Assembly (NCBI GenBank): GCA_020634115.1
Contig: JACKCH010000013.1
Location: 1-64,000, forward strand
Direction of reading: 5' to 3'
From: Anaerolineaceae bacterium
GTDB lineage: Bacteria; Chloroflexota; Anaerolineae; Aggregatilineales; Phototrophicaceae
DNA length: 64,000 nucleotides
Part shown: piece by piece, positions 42,835 through 50,844 of the stretch
Layout: every line of letters starts with the position of its first letter
How positions within the stretch are numbered: position 1 is the first letter of the stretch
Program-made: the position numbers and the translations under genes
Notes under the pieces: model-generated
What the model saw: only the letters and a program-made list of their open reading frames with translations
Databases searched by the model: none
Told to the model about the DNA's origin: nothing

Positions 42835-43546
42835 CTGATAGCTCGATATTTTGGGGACGAACAGTGAACATATACCCGATGCCGCGTTCAGTGCGGATGT
42901 AATGCGGGTGATGTGAATCGGCCTCCAGCTTGCGGCGCAGCCGGTGCATATGTACCCGCAGCGTGTCCTCGTATACATCTTCCGACGGCCACACACGGGT
43001 AATTAGCAGGCGGTTTTCCACCACGCGCCCGGCGTTCCGCAGCAGGACGTGCAGCATGATCGATTCGGTAGGAGTCAATCCGAACTCGCGTTCGCCGACC
43101 ATAATCCGATTATGTGCGAAATCCACTTCAAGATGATCGTCCACAATAATCACGGGTTCGCTGGCATAGTCCAGGCTGGGCATTCGGGATAGTACCGCCT
43201 GGATACGGGCTTCCATCTCGCGCAGTTCAAACGGCTTGACAATGAAGTCTTCGGCGTAGCGGCGTAGTCCCTGTACGATAGTATCTGTGTCGCTGCTGGA
43301 TGTTACGAAAATAATAGGCACATCGGCCATTGCTTTCAGTTTGCCACTTAAATCGAAACCGTGTGTGGTGGGCAGGATCAGGTCGATCAGGGCGAGGTGG
43401 GGCAGTCCTCTTTCCTTGACGTATTCCAATGCCTCAGGGCCATCGGTCATCACGGCGACCTCATAACCCTGGGAGCCGAGATAATCACTAATCAGTTTAC
43501 AAATATTTGGGTCATCCTCTACCAGGAGGATTTTAGTCTTATTCAT
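42794..43546 (-). CDS. OmpR-family response regulator
   Basis: 250 residues from the ATG at 43546 (GGAGAG 9 bases upstream); an upstream in-frame extension is not protein-like. Receiver domain: acidic pair D11/D12, phospho-acceptor D55 in LALIDLILPTT and the conserved Lys in FIVKPF. The C-terminal winged helix has GLTPTESIMLHVLLRNAG, VWPSEDVYEDTLRVHMHRLRRK and the wing IRTERGIGYMF. Partner of the overlapping GAF/PAS kinase. Targets are not evident. Confidence 0.94.
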   Translation of the reverse strand: MNKTKILLVEDDPNICKLISDYLGSQGYEVAVMTDGPEALEYVKERGLPHLALIDLILPTTHGFDLSGKLKAMADVPIIFVTSSSDTDTIVQGLRRYAEDFIVKPFELREMEARIQAVLSRMPSLDYASEPVIIVDDHLEVDFAHNRIMVGEREFGLTPTESIMLHVLLRNAGRVVENRLLITRVWPSEDVYEDTLRVHMHRLRRKLEADSHHPHYIRTERGIGYMFTVRPQNIELSDEDETDGDKQDGT

Positions 43547-43835
43547 GCGCGAAAGCTCTCCAGCGACTTGCAAACAACGTAAATGAAACCTTTTGTAATG
43601 ATGATACATGCAATGTAACATTTAATCCAGTTAGTTCTGGTGTAGCGTGTAAAAAATTCCTCAGGTGATGTGAGAAATAAAACAAAGGATTTCGCCTGGG
43701 TGTTGGATAGATGGAATGCGACTGCCCTGGAGAATACAACCTCCGGGGCAGTCTAGAGGGGGAGATTAGGGAGATTGCATATGCTTCAGGAAGGGTCAGT
43801 TCGTGTTACAGGCAAGTCTCCTTTCGTCTGGTTAA

Positions 43836-44576
43836 CTAACCGGCGCAGGTTTCAAAAGCCGGGAGGTGATTGAATTCGGAAGCATTCCGCAGGGTCGTGA
43901 CGACCTGGAGCAAGTCGGGATAATCCTGGAAGGTTTCCATCGCGGCATCATACAGGCCGAAGTTGGCGATTTCCGCTGCGGCTGCGGTGGCGCAGGCTTC
44001 CGACAGGCTGGTGAACTGCGGTACAACATCCAGCGTCGGAACTTCAGGTACGGTCAGCCCGTAGCGCTCGAACATGGATTCCCAGGTGGCGATATGGCTG
44101 GCTTCGGAGGCCTGGATATTGACGAAGGGAGACACTGACCCGAACTGGTCAATGATGGCCTGATAGACGGCGAAGGCATGATATTCGTCCAGGATTCCGG
44201 CGTACATCGCAGCGATGACTTCATCTGTGAGCGGAAGTCCCGATGATGCGGGGATGTTCAGCCCCAGGCTGATGCCCTGATTCATATTGGTGTTGCCTTG
44301 GTTCGCGTTGGCGCCACCCTGGTTCATACTAGCGTTACCCTGAGCATTGTCCTGACCGCCGCGATACTGTGCACCACCGTTCCCGGATTGAGTCCCTTGC
44401 AGGTCCGTTTGTGCTTGCTGGTTGGTCTGGTTCTGTCCCTGGTTGCCGCGCCCGTTTCCGTTCGCGCCGCGATTTCCGTTTCCATTGCCCTGGGCATAAA
44501 TCAGGCTGGCGGAAAGCGCCAGGATTATGAGTGTGACAACAATTGCTGTGATCCGTGTTTTACGAGACATCTTCAA
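43836..44576 (-). CDS. Secreted DUF2202 ferritin-like protein
   Basis: 246 residues. Signal peptide about 1-29 (ITAIVVTLIILALSASLIYAQ), a Gly/Asn/Gln-rich low-complexity linker (30-105), then a helical domain with DEYHAFAVYQAIIDQFG and EASHIATWESMFERYG: the E-x2-H..E-x2-H pattern of ferritin-like DUF2202 domains, with a third helix VATTLRNASEFNHL-like at the end. Metal binding is likely; function unknown. It is expected on the outer face of the membrane, tethered or released. Confidence 0.85.
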   Translation of the reverse strand: MKMSRKTRITAIVVTLIILALSASLIYAQGNGNGNRGANGNGRGNQGQNQTNQQAQTDLQGTQSGNGGAQYRGGQDNAQGNASMNQGGANANQGNTNMNQGISLGLNIPASSGLPLTDEVIAAMYAGILDEYHAFAVYQAIIDQFGSVSPFVNIQASEASHIATWESMFERYGLTVPEVPTLDVVPQFTSLSEACATAAAAEIANFGLYDAAMETFQDYPDLLQVVTTLRNASEFNHLPAFETCAG

Positions 44577-44752
44577 TTCTCCTATGGTTCATTCCCGATA
44601 CTGTTTCGGAATTGACCACATTCTCGCAAGGCATTGTGAACAGCTTTTAAGCGAATTGTGGAGAACTTGTGAAGATTTTCAAAAAGGATGGGTGGTTTTT
44701 TCTAGTGGGGCATGGATGGTTTTAAGAAAGTAGCTTGGTGTTCCGAATTCGA

Positions 44753-44827
44753 GGGCGCAAGGCCTTGCACCCCTACAAACCCTCTCCATAAGGGTGATTT
44801 CGTAGGGCGACCACACCGGGTCGCCCG
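44753..44827. repeat. Composite GTAGGG palindrome, copy C
   Basis: GGGCGCAAGGCCTTGCACCCCTAC, then a ~25-base spacer, then GTAGGGCGACC..GGGTCGCCC. The borders and hairpin order equal copies A and B while the palindrome interiors differ. It lies in the 287-base gap between the DUF2202 and PEP carboxylase genes. Confidence 0.65.
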
Positions 44828-44863
44828 ATTTTTCTCTTTATCCCGATGTATACCGAATTGGAA

Positions 44864-47587
44864 TCACCCTGTCGTTTTCATGCCTGCCGCGATGCCGTTG
44901 ACCGTTTCCAGCACTGCCCGCAGCAGCGGGTGATGCTCTGCCGCTTCGGGAGCCGTACCGCGTAAGTCGTGCAGCAGCGCAATCTGAATGAAGTTCAGCG
45001 GGTCAATGTACGGGTTACGTCGCTCGATAGACCGATGCATCACCGGGGCATGGTGTAGCAGTTCCGGCTGGTCAATAATCTGGCATACCATGTGGCAGGC
45101 GAGTTCATGTTCGGTCTTGATGCGGGTGAAGATGGCTTCGGCCAGTGCCGTATCGCTCACCAGCGCCGCGTAGAGTTCCGCGATGCCCATATCGGCTTTC
45201 GCTAAGTCGAACTCCACATTTTCTACCAGCGCCTTGAAGAACGGCCAGCGGGTGTACATCTCGTGCAGCAGCGCCATACCCGCTTCCGGGTCAGCGCCCA
45301 GGAAGGACTGGAAGGCTGTCCCCACGCCAAACCAACTGGGGATGATGGCGCGGCTCTGCATCCACGAGAACACCCAGGGAATCGCGCGGATCGACTCGAA
45401 GCCGCCACCTTGTGTGCGCTTGGCCGGGCGCGAACTGATCGGCAAGTCGGCCAGTTCATTGATCGGCGTCGCCTGCTGCCAGTAGTCGAGGAATCCCGGT
45501 GTTTCGTAGACGAGGTCACGGTACGCATCCTGCCCGGCTTCGGCCAGTTGATCGAGCGCTTGGCCCCATTCGGGCTGGAAAACGTGTTCCGCCGGGGCGC
45601 CCAGGGCGACAAATGCTGCGTGCATCACTTGGTGCAGATGTCGCCGGGCGATTTCGTGATTGGTGTAACGGTAGGCGATCACTTCGCCCTGTTCGGTAAT
45701 CTTAATACCGCCGCGCAGCGACTCCGGTGGTTGCGCCAGGATCGCCCGATTGGTGGGGCCGCCGCCGCGCCCGATACTGCCGCCCCGCCCATGAAACAAC
45801 TGCAACGAGACATCATAACGGAGGCAGACGGCGGTCAGGTTGCGCTGCGCCACATACAGATTCCAGTTAGACGCAATATAGCCGCCATCCTTGCTGCTGT
45901 CGGAATAACCGATCATGATCTGCTGGCGCAGGCCGTGTTTGTGCTGCGCCGCCCGCGTTTGCAGGTGCTGAACATACTGCTCGTTCTGGAACAGAGTGTC
46001 CATGACCTGGGGCGCACGGTGAAGATCGTCAATCGTCTCGAACAGCGGCACGAGGTCAAGATCATCCTGTACGCCGACCTCACCGGCCAGCAGCAGCAGC
46101 GCCAGAATATCGCTCGGTTGCTGGCTCATGCTGGCGATGAACGTGTCAATCACAATCGGCCCGTAGTGGCGGTGCGCTTCTGCGATCATGCGCCAGGTGG
46201 CGATCACCTTATTGGTCGATTCAGAGAAACGCGGCTCAACCGGGAAGAATGGGCGCGGATTGGCGATTTCCTCACTCAGGAGTGCCTGTTTATCGACTTC
46301 TGACAGGGCAAGGTAATTCGGGCAACGTCCATATGAACGGAAAATCTCATCCAGCGCGACGGCGTTCAACCGCGAATCCTCCCGCACATCCAGGGGAACC
46401 AGATGCAGCCCGAACAGCCTCACCTTACGAATCAGCCGCAGCAGCGATCCGCGCGCTACATGCTGTCCCTTGTTTTGCATCAGGCTCTCTTCTACCAGCA
46501 GCAGGTCAGTTAGCAGACCCCGCGTATCCGTGTAGGAATCGGTACTCAGTCGCCCCCAGATTACACCTATCATCTGCCGGTAGATTTCGGTGGGGTAGCG
46601 GCTGCCACCGCCACCGGAATCCTCGATGACCTGCCGCAGTGCAGCGGATACTGAAACCTCGTCTACAGACTGTGTGAAATGTTCATGCAGCAGCGAGACC
46701 TCATCCAGATACACCTGGCGGGCGGCATTCCGCAGCGTCTTTAAGGTTTGGAGCGTAACTTCGGGCGTCACGTTGGGGTTGCCGTCCCGGTCCCCGCCAA
46801 TCCACGAGCCGAATCGCAGCACCGCTGGGGGATTCGACCAGTCACCATCAGGGTAGTTGGTTTCCAGGCTGCGCTGGATGTCTCCGTACAGGCTGATAAC
46901 CACATCCATGATGATAGACGTGATGAAATACAGGCCGAAATCCACTTCGTCGGCCACGGTCGCCCGTGAAGCGCGATTCGGGCGGGTCTGCCAGAGTTCT
47001 TCGATCTCTTCGGCGACTTCGGCCTCGCGTGCCGCGATCTCGCGTGGCAATAGGGACTGCCGATCCCGCTCATCGATCATCTGAGCGATGTGCTGGAGCT
47101 TAATCAGGATTTCTTTACGTTTGGCCTCGGAAGGGTGCGCGGTCAATACCAACCGTACCCGCATATGGTTGAGCAGCTCGGTCATTTGCTCAGTGGTGAT
47201 CCCGGAATCGCGCAGGTGGCGCACGGCGTCATCTATGGATTCGGGAACCAGCCCTTCGGCTTCCCGCCGCCGTAGCACCCGGATACGTTCTTGGTCTTCG
47301 GCGATATTTATCAACTGGAAGTAGTTGCTGAAGGCTTTGACCAGTACGCGCCGCGATTCCAGGCTCAACCGGCCTATGGTTTCTGTCAGGCGGGTGGTCG
47401 CGCCGGGCTGGTTGCTGCGACGTTCCCGTGCCATCGCCCGGATTTGTTCCACCAGGTCAAAGGCAATATCGCCGTGTTGTTCACGGATAATCTGTCCCAG
47501 CAAGTTACCCAGCAGCCGGATGTCGGCGCTCAGGGAGTTGATTGTTTCTTTACGAGGCTGTTCAGCAGGTGTCATGAGGCATCCCAT
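44864..47587 (-). CDS. ppc: Phosphoenolpyruvate carboxylase
   Basis: 907-residue homotetrameric enzyme making oxaloacetate from PEP and bicarbonate. Catalytic landmarks: LTAHPSE with H151, GYSDSSKDGG near 565, the mobile loop FHGRGGSIGRGGGP near 600, and the C-terminal MKTTG, which stands in place of the usual RNTG end. Full length for the family. Two in-frame ATGs four codons apart are possible. A single gene, upstream of (and convergent with nothing from) the tRNA-Lys island site; 240 bases separate it from the tRNA. Confidence 0.96.
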   Translation of the reverse strand: MGCLMTPAEQPRKETINSLSADIRLLGNLLGQIIREQHGDIAFDLVEQIRAMARERRSNQPGATTRLTETIGRLSLESRRVLVKAFSNYFQLINIAEDQERIRVLRRREAEGLVPESIDDAVRHLRDSGITTEQMTELLNHMRVRLVLTAHPSEAKRKEILIKLQHIAQMIDERDRQSLLPREIAAREAEVAEEIEELWQTRPNRASRATVADEVDFGLYFITSIIMDVVISLYGDIQRSLETNYPDGDWSNPPAVLRFGSWIGGDRDGNPNVTPEVTLQTLKTLRNAARQVYLDEVSLLHEHFTQSVDEVSVSAALRQVIEDSGGGGSRYPTEIYRQMIGVIWGRLSTDSYTDTRGLLTDLLLVEESLMQNKGQHVARGSLLRLIRKVRLFGLHLVPLDVREDSRLNAVALDEIFRSYGRCPNYLALSEVDKQALLSEEIANPRPFFPVEPRFSESTNKVIATWRMIAEAHRHYGPIVIDTFIASMSQQPSDILALLLLAGEVGVQDDLDLVPLFETIDDLHRAPQVMDTLFQNEQYVQHLQTRAAQHKHGLRQQIMIGYSDSSKDGGYIASNWNLYVAQRNLTAVCLRYDVSLQLFHGRGGSIGRGGGPTNRAILAQPPESLRGGIKITEQGEVIAYRYTNHEIARRHLHQVMHAAFVALGAPAEHVFQPEWGQALDQLAEAGQDAYRDLVYETPGFLDYWQQATPINELADLPISSRPAKRTQGGGFESIRAIPWVFSWMQSRAIIPSWFGVGTAFQSFLGADPEAGMALLHEMYTRWPFFKALVENVEFDLAKADMGIAELYAALVSDTALAEAIFTRIKTEHELACHMVCQIIDQPELLHHAPVMHRSIERRNPYIDPLNFIQIALLHDLRGTAPEAAEHHPLLRAVLETVNGIAAGMKTTG

Positions 47588-47786
47588 CGCGTAACCCTAA
47601 ACGGCAAACACCGTTCCTGTGCCTCTTATTGTACTCAAGCGCTGCCCGTTTGCCGAATGCCGATTCTAAGGCCATGTCCGGGCAGGAAAGGAGGCAGTTC
47701 GTTGGATTATTAGGCGAGTAAACCGGCATAAGCGCGCCATACCGGGTGTGTTTAACTGAATTGGAGAGAATAGAGTAATTTACGGG

Positions 47787-47814
47787 TTGAAAACGCGGAA
47801 AACCAATGTACAAT
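47787..47814 (+). promoter_or_regulatory. Promoter of tRNA-Lys(TTT)
   Basis: TTGAAA (47787-47792) and TACAAT (47809-47814), spacer 16 bases, end 11 bases before the tRNA 5' end. Confidence 0.65.
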
Positions 47815-47825
47815 GTGACTACTCT

Positions 47826-47897
47826 GGCTCCGTAGCTCAGTGGTAGAGCTGGCGCCTTTTAAGCGCTAGGTCGTAGGTTCGAATCCTACCGGAGTCA
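47826..47897 (+). tRNA. tRNA-Lys(TTT), island insertion site
   Basis: 72-nt cloverleaf: acceptor GGCTCCG (47826-47832) with CGGAGTC (47890-47896), D-stem GCTC/GAGC, anticodon stem GGCGC/GCGCT, loop CTTTTAA with anticodon TTT, T-arm GTAGG TTCGAAT CCTAC. No CCA is encoded. The tRNA is intact although the recombinase gene ends inside it on the other strand. Confidence 0.96.
47837..47897. other. Candidate attachment site (attL) shared by tRNA and recombinase gene
   Basis: On the minus strand these bases encode the recombinase C-terminus (..RIRTYDLALKRRQLYH stop); on the plus strand they are the tRNA body and 3' end. The crossover core must lie within or next to this segment for the recombinase frame to be completed on integration. 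The exact core cannot be fixed without the right end. Confidence 0.6.
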
Positions 47898-49567
47898 TCA
47901 GATTGGACGTAGTCCGAACATTGACCAGCCTTAGCGCTGGTCTTTGTTTTTCCCTCAACCGCACTGCCGCCACTGTTCTGTACCCGCTCGGTTACATGCC
48001 GCAGGTAAGAGAATGGGGGGAGTAACTCCAGCCGGATGATCATTCCCTCCGGGTTGACCACAACCCGCTCGACCATCTGCCGCAGCAAGTCTTTTTGGTC
48101 GCTGCGTTCCAGCTTGTTATACAGTATACCCACTTTTGCAATTATCGTGAGCGCTGCATCCAAATTCGCAATGTGATGTTCCCGCTTCTGCTGCAATGCT
48201 TCCAGATTCATCTGAATAGTACGTCGGCGATCCTGCCATTCGACCCACAGATTGTCCCAGACTCGCTCCGTGATTTTCCCAGCCGCGAACAAGCGCGCTG
48301 TCCGGGCCTCTTCTTCGTCTACTGACCGCAAAGCTGCCTGCAATTCGTTGCGTTCAGAGGGGCGCAGATGCCCCAACTTGCGGGCAAGTTCATCCGAATA
48401 ACTTTCCCGAATGAGCGGGATCAATTCAGGATCAACCTGTATCCGCATCAACTCGACGGGTATCTGCTGATCGATGATACTACACAGGATATTGATGTCA
48501 CTGCTGGGGACACAATAATAGGCAGTCCCGCCCCCAGGACGATGGGTATTCGACGTGGATCCCGTGAGCTTAACGGGTTTCAGTTCACGGGGTAATTCGA
48601 CGTAGATCAGCCCTTTGAGCAGATAGTCATATTTACGTTTCACGACGCGATGCCGACTGCGCCGCGCCAGGATATCCAGACCCTGCTCGAATTCTTCGGT
48701 AGAGATGATGGGCAGCCATTGCCCGCGCACCGTCTTGGGCGGGATTTCCGCCTTGTCGCTAACCACCCAACCCGCATAGAACCAATTGTGGAAGATCGTT
48801 GAGAGCGTATTCTTGTTAGCTTTACGGTTTCCATTCGCCTTGACCTGCACGAAGGGACGCCCGCTGCGATAGTGATAACCGCGTCGATGGAGTTCTTCAC
48901 AAATTTCATCCAGGGTCATGCGATCCGCGAGCAGCAAATCCCATGCCAATCGCCAGATGTGGCTGCGTTCCGGGTCCTGCTCAATCCAGCGCATGTATTT
49001 GCCATGCTCGGTCTTCACAGCAGTTTCAGTCTTCTGCTCACAATTGATGTAGCCATCGGGCGGCATTCCCACAAACCCGCCGGTCCGCAGTTTAGCGTGC
49101 AGTCCGCCCGTAACCCGCTGACCGAGCTTAATGGACTCGCGGCGTGCCAGCGTAAAGGACAGGCTGACCAGAATACGGTCATCCGGGTCAATGGGATCGA
49201 GGTCAGGATAGTCGGCAAACCGCACGGCAACACCCAGCTCATGGAGTTCGTCGATAGCGACCAGCGCTTCGGTGTCATTGCGCCCAAAACGTTCGGCGTT
49301 CTCCACCGCCACATACGAGAAACAACCTGCTCGCGCATCTTCCAGCATCTGCTGGTAGCCAGGTCGGTTATCGGCATACCTGCCACTCAGGTTGTCAATG
49401 TATTCATTGAACACAGCGAGGGGCGAACGCGCAAACAGCGAATGCTCAATCGCATGACGCTGGCGGCGCTGGGAATTCTCTGGATTCTGGGCTTCTTCAC
49501 TGCTGGTTCGCAGATAGACTGCCCAGCCGGGTTTAGGCGGCTGCCGCTTACTATTTCGACGACTCAT
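47837..49567 (-). CDS. Large serine recombinase (island integrase)
   Basis: 576 residues. Resolvase catalytic domain about 14-150: YLRTSSEEAQ with nucleophile S22, then ENAERFGRN and the arginine-rich LARRESIKLGQRV. A recombinase domain (about 170-300) has GYHYRSGRPF and IFHNWFYAGWV. The zinc-ribbon place retains YYC and LC but lacks the first CxxC (LLKGLIYVELPREL). A coiled coil lies at about 395-480. The last ~20 residues are encoded by the antisense strand of tRNA-Lys, so the native end may differ in the excised form. It catalyses integration and excision; a directionality factor would be expected in the island. Confidence 0.92.
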   Translation of the reverse strand: MSRRNSKRQPPKPGWAVYLRTSSEEAQNPENSQRRQRHAIEHSLFARSPLAVFNEYIDNLSGRYADNRPGYQQMLEDARAGCFSYVAVENAERFGRNDTEALVAIDELHELGVAVRFADYPDLDPIDPDDRILVSLSFTLARRESIKLGQRVTGGLHAKLRTGGFVGMPPDGYINCEQKTETAVKTEHGKYMRWIEQDPERSHIWRLAWDLLLADRMTLDEICEELHRRGYHYRSGRPFVQVKANGNRKANKNTLSTIFHNWFYAGWVVSDKAEIPPKTVRGQWLPIISTEEFEQGLDILARRSRHRVVKRKYDYLLKGLIYVELPRELKPVKLTGSTSNTHRPGGGTAYYCVPSSDINILCSIIDQQIPVELMRIQVDPELIPLIRESYSDELARKLGHLRPSERNELQAALRSVDEEEARTARLFAAGKITERVWDNLWVEWQDRRRTIQMNLEALQQKREHHIANLDAALTIIAKVGILYNKLERSDQKDLLRQMVERVVVNPEGMIIRLELLPPFSYLRHVTERVQNSGGSAVEGKTKTSAKAGQCSDYVQSDDSGRIRTYDLALKRRQLYH

Positions 49568-49610
49568 AAGACCCTATCGCAATGACTTTGCCTGAGCTTA
49601 CACCAAAATG

Positions 49611-49784
49611 CTATGGCTGTGTTTTTTGGACACGAATCGCACTCACAGCCGGTTGATTGGACGGCGGGTTCACCGCGGTTTCTTCCGCTGTTTTACCCTG
49701 ACTTTTCACCAGGATTTCCGCAACCCGGATCACACGCAGCAGCATATCCTCCGGCTTTTGTAGTTTTGTGGCTTTAGAGGACAT
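49611..49784 (-). CDS. Small island protein of unknown function (57 residues)
   Basis: Starts with MSSKATKLQKPEDMLLRVIR and contains one probable helix (PEDMLLRVIRVAEILVKSQG) followed by a Pro/Asn-rich end. Its ATG lies inside the last codons of the primase gene (11-base overlap in ATGTCCTCTAA) with GAGGAG 7 bases before it, a strong site. It ends some 44 bases before the recombinase start, so it is part of the leftward operon. The size and position would suit a recombination directionality factor or DNA-binding accessory protein, but there is no recognisable HTH. Confidence 0.6.
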   Translation of the reverse strand: MSSKATKLQKPEDMLLRVIRVAEILVKSQGKTAEETAVNPPSNQPAVSAIRVQKTQP

Positions 49785-50781
49785 GAGGCCGCTCCTCCAA
49801 AACGGATTGTTTATCCTTCAGCGCATCCGCAATCCAGGCATAGATGTCGCCGCCTTGCAGATAGAACTCGCCTATGTCTTTTCCCTGTGGCACTTGAATG
49901 GGGCGAAAACGCGATGAGAGCGAAAGCAGGCGTTTCGCGCCTTTTTCACCCGCTGCATCTTGGTCATAGGCAACCAGAATGGTATGGCAGTGGGTGAGTT
50001 CCGCATACCAGCGTGAACTGAGGATCGCCGTCGCGCTGCTCAAGGTCACAGCGGCGGTCAGCTCACCGGCTTCCTGTCGCGCCAGCAGCGCATCAAACTC
50101 GCCTTCGCAGAATAGAGCAACCTCCCAATCTGCTAACTGGTCAGCACCGTACAACCCATTAACGTTGCCGCCTTTGATCTGCTGGTATTTCGGCGTACCA
50201 TAAGCCCGACGAACTTTCACTGCCCAGAGTGCGTCCGCCGCGAACCAGGGGATGGTAATCCCACACGGGACATCTATCCCTTCGACACTTCGCCACTCAC
50301 GGAAGTCACCCGGCACATAGCCCAACCGGGCGGCGCGAATGGTGCGGGTGGTCAAGCCTCTGCCTGTCAGGTAGTTCAGTGCCGGTTCACCCACGTCTGA
50401 CCAGAGCATTTCCTCTGCCTGGCTGACAATGCGTTCCGCGCGGTGCTGCCAGTTCCATTCAGGCGGTTCGGAAGGGGATTTCAGACACTTACGCTCCACA
50501 GGGGCAATGTCCTCAATTCGTTCGCCTAACACCCGCAGCGCTTCTATAAAACTCAGGCGGCGATAGTTCGTGAGCCAATCCAGCGCATCGCCGCTGGTAT
50601 CACAAGCACCAAAGCAGCGGTAGCCATTCGCCCAGACTGCCAGGCTGAAGCCTTTTTGCTCATTGTGAAAAGGGCACTTCCATAAATATGCTCGTCCGCC
50701 GCGCAGCGGCGCAGGTCCTAAATCCTGCTCGACCAAGCGGCGCAGATCACAGTTTTCCTTCAAGTGTTGGGTATCGACCAT
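49774..50781 (-). CDS. CHC2 zinc-finger / TOPRIM primase
   Basis: 335-residue DnaG-like primase. Zinc motif C36-x2-H39-x16-C56-x3-C60 with GDALDWL after it; a linker; then a TOPRIM domain with E226 in FCEGEFDALLA and D273/D275 in AYDQDAAGEKGAK. The catalytic acids are intact. The usual DnaG central RNA-polymerase domain is abbreviated, as in phage and plasmid primases. It should prime replication of the circular island form or the transferred strand. It lies about 60 bases downstream of the DUF3987 gene. Confidence 0.9.
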   Translation of the reverse strand: MVDTQHLKENCDLRRLVEQDLGPAPLRGGRAYLWKCPFHNEQKGFSLAVWANGYRCFGACDTSGDALDWLTNYRRLSFIEALRVLGERIEDIAPVERKCLKSPSEPPEWNWQHRAERIVSQAEEMLWSDVGEPALNYLTGRGLTTRTIRAARLGYVPGDFREWRSVEGIDVPCGITIPWFAADALWAVKVRRAYGTPKYQQIKGGNVNGLYGADQLADWEVALFCEGEFDALLARQEAGELTAAVTLSSATAILSSRWYAELTHCHTILVAYDQDAAGEKGAKRLLSLSSRFRPIQVPQGKDIGEFYLQGGDIYAWIADALKDKQSVLEERPHVL

Positions 50782-50844
50782 GCTCTATCTCTCTCCAGGA
50801 ATTTCGTCACGCCTGTGACAGAAGCCAAAATGACAAAATTCGAT

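Noticed and set aside
42835..42996. N-terminal extension of the GAF/PAS kinase
   Set aside because: The added residues (Cys/Arg-rich) are a frame shadow of the response regulator gene; the ATG at 42834 suits the coupling better.
43547..43621. N-terminal extension of the OmpR-type regulator
   Set aside because: Its residues are not protein-like, while the receiver motif starts right after the ATG at 43546, which has a good ribosome-binding site.
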